64,000 bases of DNA from DATMER01 sp035556715 (GTDB lineage Bacteria; Acidobacteriota; Thermoanaerobaculia; Multivoradales; UBA5704): assembly GCA_035556715.1 (NCBI GenBank), contig DATMER010000115.1, forward strand, positions 102,245-166,244. Reading direction: 5' to 3'. The position numbers were made by a program, and so were the translations under genes. The notes beneath the pieces were generated by a model. That model was not told the DNA's origin. It worked only from the letters and a program-made list of their open reading frames with translations, and did not search any database. Below are positions 7,865 through 14,632 of this stretch, one piece after another. Each line of letters begins with the position of its first letter. Positions within the stretch are counted from its first letter, which is position 1.

Positions 7865-8968
7865 ATGACTATCGAGGAACAAATCGACCCCCTTTTCGTG
7901 GGTAGGGCGGCGGAGACCAGGTGGCTCGAACAACGCCTGCTAAGCCGCGAGTTCCGTCAGCGGCCCATCTTCCTTACAGGGGTCGGGGGTATTGGCAAGA
8001 CATCATTGATCCGGGCTTTTCTCGCTTCTCATCCCTCGCAAGCCATCGTTCGGTGGCTTGACCTGTACCAGGCACCGGAATCTGCTGTCACGTTGGAGGA
8101 CTTCATCCGGGACCTTTATGCGGAGCGGCCCCGCGGGGAAGTTCTCGTGATCGTTGATGGTGCCGAAGCCCTTACAGATCAAGAGATCAGCCACGCTACC
8201 GGACGATTCTTCAATCTCAAGGCCGTTCGTTCTGTGGTTTTCATTTCAAGGCGCACACCGCCACCTGGCGTTGACACTCTCGAATTAGGTCCGTTAGGTG
8301 CGGCCGAGACAGTCAGCCTACTTAAAGCATTTACGCCAGCCAACCTCACGGCAGACATCCTCGAGGAAGCGGCCCTTTCGACAGGGGGACATCCGCTTGC
8401 TGCGTCTTTGCTTGCGAAATTGCTCCCGGAGTCGCCAGATCGAGCAGCGTGGGACGTCATCCGAGGCCGGCTGTATGATATCGAACGGACAATCAGAGTC
8501 CCGCCCACGGGCATTGTCTCAGCCGCTGGTCCGAGAATCGTCACCGCTAGAGAAGCACTGGTCGAGGCGTTGAGGAAGAGACCCGAGTCCATCTACGATC
8601 TTTCACCACGCAAGTTTGAGGAGTTGATCGCTGATCTGCTCACCAATATGGGCTGGGAGGTGGAATTGACTGGCGTGACTAGAGATGGTGGCAAGGACAT
8701 GCTAGCCTATCTGAATACGGATCTGGGTCGTCTGTTGTGCCTAGTTGAGGCAAAACGTTACCGCCGCGACCGACAGGTTGGTGTCGATCTCGTACGTAGT
8801 CTCTACGGAACGCTGTATGATCACCAAGCGAACAGTGCAATGCTCGTTACCACGTCGTCGTTTTCAGCCGATGCTCGGGAATTGCAGAAGAAGCATCAAT
8901 ACCATCTCTCGCTGCGGGACTATGCTGACATCATTGGATGGTTGCACCGGTACAAGCGGGCGGTCTAA
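7865..8968 (+). CDS. STAND-like P-loop ATPase fused to Mrr-type restriction endonuclease domain
   Basis: 367 residues. The N-terminal part is a NB-ARC/AAA-like ATPase: FVGR opening (about 11-14), Walker A GVGGIGKTS (about 39-47), Walker B EVLVIVDGAEAL (about 92-103) and a sensor-like FISRRTPP. The C-terminal part (about 250-345) is a PD-(D/E)xK nuclease of Mrr type: FEELIADLLTNMGWEVE, then catalytic GGKD and VEAKRY, then VRSLYGTLYDHQANSAMLVTT. It probably senses a trigger with the ATPase and cuts DNA, a design typical of antiphage systems; this is inference. I chose the ATG at 7865 (MTIEEQID), just inside the cassette boundary; there is no clear Shine-Dalgarno. The stop codon lies inside the attC R'' box. 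G+C is visibly lower than in the flanks. Confidence 0.8.
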   Translation: MTIEEQIDPLFVGRAAETRWLEQRLLSREFRQRPIFLTGVGGIGKTSLIRAFLASHPSQAIVRWLDLYQAPESAVTLEDFIRDLYAERPRGEVLVIVDGAEALTDQEISHATGRFFNLKAVRSVVFISRRTPPPGVDTLELGPLGAAETVSLLKAFTPANLTADILEEAALSTGGHPLAASLLAKLLPESPDRAAWDVIRGRLYDIERTIRVPPTGIVSAAGPRIVTAREALVEALRKRPESIYDLSPRKFEELIADLLTNMGWEVELTGVTRDGGKDMLAYLNTDLGRLLCLVEAKRYRRDRQVGVDLVRSLYGTLYDHQANSAMLVTTSSFSADARELQKKHQYHLSLRDYADIIGWLHRYKRAV

Positions 8969-9037
8969 CCCCTCGATTGAGCGGACGAAACCGGCCGCTT
9001 GGCGCCCGGTTCGCCGCTCATCTCATTCGCGTTCGGC
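8963..9037 (+). other. integron attC recombination site
   Basis: R'' box GTCTAAC (8963-8969) fits RYYYAAC and contains the stop codon of the preceding gene. R' box GTTCGGC (9031-9037) departs from GTTRRRY at one position. R'' pairs with R' at six of seven positions (one a G-T wobble). The inner stem pairs 8978-8994 with 9006-9020 over 15 bp and leaves two extra A residues bulged out of the left arm, like the extrahelical bases used for strand choice by IntI. An unpaired central spacer and a short apical loop are present. Together these are the structural hallmarks of attC, about 75 nt in all. Confidence 0.65.
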
Positions 9038-9111
9038 GTCAAGGATAAGCTAGGAGTAGAATCAGCGTTTCGAAGAGCCCGGTCAGCCAACCACGAAAGG
9101 AGCTACGCGAT

Positions 9112-9498
9112 ATGACAACCAAATTTCAGATGGCGACAACTGGAGCAGAAGCTAACCGGAAAACTGAGATTCCTGGGCTACGTATTCTTCAAGGAGCGCG
9201 CGAACGTGTCTCAAGTGAGAGCGATGAGGCTCAGTGTCAGTTCGAAGCCCATGACAGCCACGCGTCGCATTCGAGTTCCGACCCCGACCTCAATGGCTAT
9301 CATTTCGGTAAGAAGGACACGACCGCAGCAAGCGCCTTCACAGCGGAGCCGAACTTTCATGGCGGCAAAATACTAGAGCGCGTCAGAGTACGCGTGCGGG
9401 ACGAGAATGCCAGGGCTAGCAGTTCCAGAGGCGATGAGCATTCCTCTCACTCTGAGCACACCGACTTCAACGCCCACGCGCAATACGCCGAGGAGTAG
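9112..9498 (+). CDS. putative RiPP precursor, His/Ser-rich
   Basis: 128-residue hydrophilic protein directly before the radical SAM gene (12-nt gap). No family is recognised. It contains two similar halves: about residues 21-65 (GLRILQGARERV, then QFEAHDSHASHSSSDPDLN, then GYHFG) and about 83-128 (GKILERVRVRVRDENARASS, then DEHSSHSEHTDFNAHAQYAEE split here as one tail). Each half has a basic 'leader-like' helix followed by a His/Ser/Asp/aromatic stretch. This suits a precursor with two core segments, as cyclophane-forming maturases act on aromatic or His side chains in three-residue motifs. AAAGGAG stands 10 nt before the ATG. The role is inferred from position and composition. Confidence 0.6.
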   Translation: MTTKFQMATTGAEANRKTEIPGLRILQGARERVSSESDEAQCQFEAHDSHASHSSSDPDLNGYHFGKKDTTAASAFTAEPNFHGGKILERVRVRVRDENARASSSRGDEHSSHSEHTDFNAHAQYAEE

Positions 9499-9510
9499 AA
9501 GGGAGCATCC

Positions 9511-10716
9511 TTGAGAGCTGACAGGTCGATCAAAACCTTCCTCTTGAAGGTCACAGCGCGGTGCAACCTCGACTGCATCTATTGCTACGAATACAAACTC
9601 GCTGACGGCTCGTGGCGCGGGAAACCAGCGACGATGTCTATGGAGATTTTGGCTAGGAGCGCTGCCCGAATTCGTGAGCATGTCGCGGCGCACAGAACAA
9701 AGTCGGTCCTTGTTATCTTCCATGGCGGAGAGCCTCTTCTTGCTGGCGTAGAGTTTTTCGAGATGGCCTTGCACAAGTTGCGCGAGGAACTATCAGGGCT
9801 GTGTTCGGTGCGATTCGGCCTCCAGACAAACGCGACATTGTTGTCAGAAGAGTACGTCTCGCTGTTCCGCAAGTATGAGGTCCGAGTGGGCATCAGTATC
9901 GATGGAGACCAGGAAGCGAACGACCGATTCCGCCGCGATCACCGCGGACGGTCCAGTTTTGACGCCACAGTTAGAGGACTAGAACTCATCACGAGAGAGG
10001 AGAACAAACCAATTCGCGGTGGTCTGTTGTCTGTCATCGACCCTGACGCCAACCCCATTGCCACGCTGGATTGGCTTTTGAAATGGAGCCCACCGCAAAT
10101 TGACTTCCTGCTTCCGCATTTCAATCACGTGCGCCGCCCCACACGCGCCTTCGATCCAAGGACGGGCTACGGCTATGGAATCTGGCTGTGCGAACTCTTC
10201 GACTACTGGTGGGGACACGACCTTCACACGACGAAGATTCGATTCTTCGAGGATATCATGCACCTACTCCTTGGGGGTAAGTATAGCGTCGAAGCCCTTG
10301 GCCTGAGTCCCGTTGAGCTCTTGGTTATTCAGTCCGATGGCAGCTATGAAGCTGTGGACTCTATTAAGTCAACGGTTGAAGGAGCGGTAAGCACGGGGCT
10401 TTCTGTCCTCGAGCATGCCGTGGATCGTGCGATGGATGTGCATCTTGTCGCCTCTAGAATGGATCGGGCGTCCAATCTCGCTAGTGAGTGTGAATGCTGC
10501 GAGCTAGTCCATGTCTGCGGAGGGGGCTATATTCCTCATCGCTGGCACCAGGAACGGCGCTTCCTTGCTCCGTCTGTGTACTGTCAGGATCTACAAGTGA
10601 TTATTAGAAGGATTGCTGAGGCTCTCGTAGCCGCCGACTCTGAACTGGCGCCTCTGATCTCTCGTCAGCTCGTACCCCTCAGAGCGTCCGCTGCTGCAGG
10701 TCATCTTCATGTGTGA
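9511..10716 (+). CDS. FxsB-type radical SAM/SPASM peptide maturase (cyclophane-forming)
   Basis: 401 residues. The radical SAM cluster motif is C18-N-L-D-C22-I-Y-C25, followed by YEYKLADGSW, then the HGGEPLL motif and a TIM-barrel core. The C-terminus has the SPASM/twitch cysteines in CECCELVHVCGGG, followed by YIPHRW and SVYCQDL. CNLxCxYCY.Y...DxSW and CGGG..xHR....PSVYC.DL are the signature of the FxsB/GrrM-like group, which link an aromatic or His side chain to a nearby residue to give three-residue cyclophanes. The start is TTG at 9511 with GAAGGGAG upstream. The likely substrate is the protein encoded just before it. G+C is lower than in the flanking chromosome, which suggests transfer. 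Confidence 0.85.
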   Translation: MRADRSIKTFLLKVTARCNLDCIYCYEYKLADGSWRGKPATMSMEILARSAARIREHVAAHRTKSVLVIFHGGEPLLAGVEFFEMALHKLREELSGLCSVRFGLQTNATLLSEEYVSLFRKYEVRVGISIDGDQEANDRFRRDHRGRSSFDATVRGLELITREENKPIRGGLLSVIDPDANPIATLDWLLKWSPPQIDFLLPHFNHVRRPTRAFDPRTGYGYGIWLCELFDYWWGHDLHTTKIRFFEDIMHLLLGGKYSVEALGLSPVELLVIQSDGSYEAVDSIKSTVEGAVSTGLSVLEHAVDRAMDVHLVASRMDRASNLASECECCELVHVCGGGYIPHRWHQERRFLAPSVYCQDLQVIIRRIAEALVAADSELAPLISRQLVPLRASAAAGHLHV

Positions 10717-10817
10717 GCGTCGCAGGCTGCCGCCGAACCAGCCCCTGCACCGGAGTGCTGACGCAGCCGGTGAGGGGCAGTCCCGTTGCTGCCGTCAGCC
10801 GTCAGCAGAAGCTGTTT

Positions 10818-11276
10818 ATGCCTAAGCGACAAGCAATTCGAGACTCTCTCGCCCTCATCTTTGCGGGAATTAATAAGCTGAAGGAAGCCTTCCCTCATAA
10901 GGCCTTCACTATTGATGGCAGACTCGTCGGTGATATCGGCGAGGTGATTGCGGCACTTGAGTATGAGGTAACTCTGTACGAGGTGCTTCGCCCAGGCTAT
11001 GACGGAGAAACTCCGGACGGCCGACGAGTCCAGATAAAGGCCACTTTCAAAGATTCCCTGACCTTCAAGGGGACTCCTGATTATTATCTAGGGTTCAAGC
11101 TTGATGATGACGGGGAGTACGATGAAGTCTATAATGGCCCAGGCTGCTTGATCTTTGAACGGTTCCAGCACCGTGGGGGAATAGGGCAAGTCTTACTTGC
11201 CTTTCCAATCCGTGAACTCAGGCTGTTATCAGTACGAGTGCCTGAGGGTGAGCGGATTCGCCGACGCCAATCTTGA
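10818..11276 (+). CDS. DUF6998-like protein
   Basis: 152 residues. Helical N-terminus (SLALIFAGINKLKEAF), then FTIDGRLVGDIGEVIAALEYEV split around a conserved GDIGE motif, then DGRRVQIKATF. The last two elements look like the active-site pattern of a PD-(D/E)xK nuclease fold (E in GDIGE, D before GRR, Q-I-K). The family assignment (DUF6998) is from memory of the FTxDGRLVGDIGE and VQIKAT motifs. I chose the ATG at 10818; an in-frame GTG at 10713 would add 35 low-complexity residues and overlap the radical SAM gene. Same strand as the RiPP pair and low G+C, so probably the last gene of the island. Role unknown. Confidence 0.6.
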   Translation: MPKRQAIRDSLALIFAGINKLKEAFPHKAFTIDGRLVGDIGEVIAALEYEVTLYEVLRPGYDGETPDGRRVQIKATFKDSLTFKGTPDYYLGFKLDDDGEYDEVYNGPGCLIFERFQHRGGIGQVLLAFPIRELRLLSVRVPEGERIRRRQS

Positions 11277-11520
11277 TTCGCTTCTCTGTCCAGAGCAGAA
11301 ATCTTATCCGAGCGGTCGTAACTCCGGCGCTGCTCCAAGAGCTTCCGTCGAGTTTGGGCCGCTCACGTCTGAGTGAGGAGACGTTTCGGGCCTTCGACCC
11401 CTACAAAGAACGAGGCGAAGCCGTAATGGGACTCCGGAGCGATCGTGGTCGAGCAGGCAGAGCGAGGCCCAAGTTCCCAGGGTCGGGCCCCGGAGACACT
11501 CGGCTGGCCACTGTTCGACC
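11277..11520. other. gene-free right edge of the low-G+C island
   Basis: No convincing gene, RNA or attC was found here. Base composition returns toward the high-G+C chromosome over this stretch. Confidence 0.4.
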
Positions 11521-11610
11521 CGCTGCATCACCGCGCTATGCCACCCGGCCACCTATTGGATGACCGGCAATACGCTCCATGTGGACGGCGGCGAGAACGT
11601 CGTAGAATGA
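11521..11610 (+). pseudogene. C-terminal remnant of a short-chain/enoyl reductase
   Basis: 29 codons ending in a stop read CITALCHPATYWMTG then NTLHVDGGENVVE. This matches the last segment of SDR-type reductases (LCSPxxxxxTGxxLHVDGG), including FabI-like enzymes. Nothing upstream in this frame continues the family, so only the tail survives. It probably marks the chromosomal gene interrupted at the right edge of the island. Confidence 0.5.
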
Positions 11611-11614
11611 GGTC

Positions 11615-12130
11615 ATGACCGACAACGGACTGCCTTGCCTCGACCTGCTGGAAGCGACGCCCGGGATCCTACGCGGCCTGATGACCGAGCTGACTGAAGA
11701 GGACGCCCGGTGGAAGCCGGCACCCGACCGCTTTTCCGTAGCCGAAGTCCTAGCCCATCTCTCGCATTCCGAAGGTCAGTGCTATCGCATGCGACTGGAC
11801 CGTTTCATGGCGGAGGCCCGTCCCGAATTCGAGCCAGACGACGCGCAGATGTATCTCGATTTGTACCGTGATGCCGACCCAGAGGACGCCTTCGACCATT
11901 TCGAAGAACAACGCCAGAACAACCTCGAATTTCTCCGCGATCCCCCTGCCGGAGCGGGCGAACGGATTGCCTTGCACCGGGAGTACGGCGAGATCACCCT
12001 GGCGCAAATGTTGAACGAATGGGCTCTGCACGATCTCGGCCACATCCGCCAGATCGCCGAACTGGCCCGCGCCCGCAAGTACAAAGCCGGCGCCGGCGCC
12101 ATGGCGGGTGGCTACAACCTGAAACCCTGA
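11615..12130 (+). CDS. DinB-family four-helix protein
   Basis: 171 residues forming the DinB/YfiT-like four-helix bundle. LTEEDARWKPAPDRFSVAEV then LAHLSHSEG gives the first metal-binding His, and WALHDLGHIRQIAEL gives the other two. Family members bind a divalent metal, and some are thiol-S-transferases (bacillithiol, mycothiol); the role here is unknown. The ATG lies 4 nt after the stop of the reductase remnant, so the gene may have been the downstream partner of that lost gene. No signal peptide. Confidence 0.8.
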   Translation: MTDNGLPCLDLLEATPGILRGLMTELTEEDARWKPAPDRFSVAEVLAHLSHSEGQCYRMRLDRFMAEARPEFEPDDAQMYLDLYRDADPEDAFDHFEEQRQNNLEFLRDPPAGAGERIALHREYGEITLAQMLNEWALHDLGHIRQIAELARARKYKAGAGAMAGGYNLKP

Positions 12131-12136
12131 TAGACC

Positions 12137-12232
12137 ATGAAACCGATCCTCCTTGTCTTCTCCTTTGCGGCCGCACTTGCCGGACAGAACTTCATCCAGA
12201 TGTCCGACCCCCAGTTCGGGATGTTCACCTAA
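12137..12232 (+). pseudogene. 5' remnant of a secreted metallophosphoesterase
   Basis: A 31-codon frame begins MKPILLVFSFAAALAGQ, a signal peptide, and continues FIQMSDPQFGMFT before a stop. F-(I/V)-Q-x-(S/T)-D-P-Q is the first metal-binding motif of calcineurin-like phosphoesterases. The rest of the enzyme is missing; the sequence after the stop shows no further motif and leads into repeat array B. The start lies 6 nt after the DinB stop, so it was probably in that operon. Confidence 0.5.
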
Positions 12233-12379
12233 GGACACGAGCTTCGGATCCACTCCCAAATGATGCAGCTTGGCCTCCGCTTCGCTGCGGCCAAACTGCC
12301 CGGTCTGCGAACCGGCCGAGGAGGCAGGAACCTCGTGGAGCCAAGCGGCGGGCCTAGGTGGCTCTTGAAGGAGCCTTCA

Positions 12380-12920
12380 CCGTCTTCCCGAAAACCTTTG
12401 CCGTCCCGCCAAACCCGTGGCCGTTTCCCGAGACGCTTTGCCGAGTCTCTGAAGTCTATCGGCAAGTCTCCGCAACCGATCGGCTCTCGCCGCAACCTGT
12501 CAGCGCGGCGCCACGACGATCGGGTGCCGCCACAAGCCGTGGGCGTGCCGCCACAAACCATGGGCGCGCCGCCATGAGCTTCGGCGTGTTCCCATATGAG
12601 CTCGGCGCCTTCCCAAACTTATCGGCGGGTCTCTGAAGTTGTTCGGCGTGTTCGGTAAACCATCGGGAGCTCGCCGATATATATTGGCGGGCCACAACCA
12701 ATTAAAGAGAGCCGCCGAAAGCTATCGGCAGGCGCCGACGGCTTACGGCGAACCGCCGATAGATTGGGGGCAGCGGCCGATGAGTTTTGGCGGGCGGCGA
12801 TGGTTATGGCCAGGCGCCGATGAACTTCGGGAGCGGGCTATGAGTTTGGGCGAGTGGCCGATGGCTTTCGGCCGAGCGGCGATAGGTTTCGGGAGCCGTC
12901 GATGCGTTCGGCGAGCCGGG
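12380..12920. repeat. 20-bp-period degenerate repeat array B
   Basis: About 27 units spaced 20 nt (a few 21). The core changes along the array: CCGTnTCCCGAAACCTTTG-like on the left, GGGCGTGCCGCCACAAACCA-like in the middle, CCGATGAnTTTCGGCGAGCG-like on the right. CCGA and TCGG appear in both orientations, so neighbouring units can pair. The stretch lacks a conserved reading frame. It fills most of the 760 bp between the phosphoesterase remnant and the methyltransferase; 12233-12379 before it shows nothing recognisable. It is the longest of four such arrays. Confidence 0.75.
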
Positions 12921-12991
12921 TATAGAATCGGGTGGAACCTGGTGGGAGAGCGAAAGGAACGCGAGCAGGGTGAGCGTAGGGGGAATCTGCC

Positions 12992-13870
12992 TTGAGCGCA
13001 TCTAAACAGGGGGCCGCGGCTCCGATGCCTGTCGACCTCGTGACCTACTACACCGAGGCGGGCATGGACTACCGTGCCTGGAGCCGCAACTTCAACATGC
13101 ATTTCGGCTTCTACCGTTTGGGCATGAACCCGCTGGCGCTCGAGAGCATGCTCGAGGAGATGAGCCAGCAGGTCTTCCGCCGGCTTGCCCTCCAGGATGG
13201 TATGAAGGTCCTGGACCTCGGTTGCGGATTAGGGGCGCCTACGCGGGCGCTGATCAAGCAACACGACGTCGCGACGACGGCCGTGACCAAGGTGGAATGG
13301 CAGCTCGCGATGGCGCAGAAGCTCAGCAAGGGGATCTCGGCGCGCGGCAGCATCGAGTGGGTGCTCGGCGACTTCACAGCCCTCGACCTGCCCAGCGGGG
13401 CCTACCAAGCGGCCTTCTCCATCGAGGCCTGCTGCCATGCTGAAGGCGCCGACAAGGAGGCGTTCGTGCAGGAGTGTTCCCGCCTGCTCGAGCCAGGAGC
13501 GAAGCTTGTGGTCGCCGACGGCTTCATGAAGAAAAGCGTGGGCCTGCCGCGCTGGTACGCCAAGCTGCTCGGCTACATGACGCGGAACTGGGCGGTCGAG
13601 CGCTTTGCCGACCTCGCCGCCTTTTGCATTTGCCTGGAGCGGCACGGCTTCACCATGCTCGCCCGCGAGGACATTTCCTGGCGCATCGCGCCGAGCGTCC
13701 TCCACGTGCCGCGAGTGACGATCAAGTTCCTCGCCGGCGAGTTGCTTCTCCGTCGCAAGAAGCTCAACAGCGTGCGTTGGGGGCACATCGTCGCTTGCCT
13801 GCTCGCGCCCTGGATCGGCCTGGGCCGCCGCTACTTTGGCTACTACCTGGTCACGGCGCAGAAGCGCTGA
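12992..13870 (+). CDS. class I SAM-dependent methyltransferase (sterol/tocopherol-MT-like)
   Basis: 292 residues. Motif I VLDLGCGLGAPTRAL (about 69-83) binds S-adenosylmethionine; motif II-like VLGDFTALDLP and motif III-like LLEPGAKLVVADGF follow. The N-terminal DYRAWSRNFNMHFGFY is typical of methyltransferases acting on lipid-soluble or small organic acceptors (gamma-tocopherol, sterol, MPBQ types). The C-terminal part is hydrophobic (RWGHIVACLLAPWIGLGRRY), which suggests membrane contact. The start is TTG at 12992; an in-frame ATG at 13025 is a fair alternative. The substrate is not known. Confidence 0.8.
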   Translation: MSASKQGAAAPMPVDLVTYYTEAGMDYRAWSRNFNMHFGFYRLGMNPLALESMLEEMSQQVFRRLALQDGMKVLDLGCGLGAPTRALIKQHDVATTAVTKVEWQLAMAQKLSKGISARGSIEWVLGDFTALDLPSGAYQAAFSIEACCHAEGADKEAFVQECSRLLEPGAKLVVADGFMKKSVGLPRWYAKLLGYMTRNWAVERFADLAAFCICLERHGFTMLAREDISWRIAPSVLHVPRVTIKFLAGELLLRRKKLNSVRWGHIVACLLAPWIGLGRRYFGYYLVTAQKR

Positions 13871-13971
13871 GCCGTCCCCGGCCTATCGTCATGGGTGCCG
13901 TGTCGCCTATCCCAGCCGTCCGATCGGCTCCGGTAGGGTAAAATCAGACCTCGGAGCCCGTGGAGGTAAAC

Positions 13972-14612
13972 ATGAGCCGATGGATCGCCGCTGTCCTTGC
14001 AATCCTTTTCCTTTCTGCCTCCTTCGGGTGCGCCGATGCGGCTGCCCGGGCGCGGGAGCCGGTCGTCGGCTTGCCTTGCGAGGGATGCGAGGCGGTGTTC
14101 GAGGCGCTTCCGTCTCAACTGGCGTCCAGCGCCCGGATCGCGCCGCGGGATGAGCCCGGCGAGGCGCTGCGGATCGAAGGGACGGTCCGCGACGGCAACG
14201 GCCGCCCGGCCCCCGGCGTGATCGTGTACGCCTACCACACCGACAACCGCGGGATCTACCCGGCCGACGAGCGGACGAGAGGGTTAGCCCAAGGCATGGC
14301 CGCTTGCGCTCCTGGGTGAAGACCGACGAGCAGGGCCGTTACCATTTCGACACCATTCGTCCGGCAGGGTACCCGGACACGAACATACCTCAGCACGTCC
14401 ACATGCACGTCATCGAGGTTGGCCGCTGTACCTACTACATCGACGACATCCACTTCGAAGACGATCCTCGCCTCACTCCTGCCCAGAAGAGGCAGCTCAA
14501 TGCTGGCCGTGGAGGGTCCGGACTCGCGATGCCACGCCGGGAAGACGGCGGCTGGGTCGTGACGCGCGACATCGTGCTCGGCGCCGGGATTCCGGGGTAT
14601 CCAACTCGCTAG
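13972..14612 (+). pseudogene. secreted intradiol-dioxygenase-like protein, frameshifted
   Basis: Two overlapping frames together encode one protein of the intradiol ring-cleavage dioxygenase-like family. The first (13972-14319) has a signal peptide and GVIVYAYHTDNRGIY; the second (from about 14295) resumes at HGRLRSWVKTDEQGRYHFDT, then GYPDTNIPQHVHMHV and TYYIDDIHFEDDP. Tyr and paired His residues that bind Fe(III) in this family are present. The join needs a one-base shift near 14280-14300, so this is a recent frameshift or an assembly error. GGAGG precedes the ATG at 13972. Secreted members with this fold are common but mostly uncharacterised. Confidence 0.7.
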
Positions 14613-14632
14613 TGCCGAAATCGGGACGCGAG

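Noticed and set aside
11282..11400. Possible second attC at the right end of the island
   Set aside because: GAGCGG and CCGCTC can pair here, but neither an RYYYAAC nor a GTTRRRY box stands at the right distance, unlike 8963-9037.
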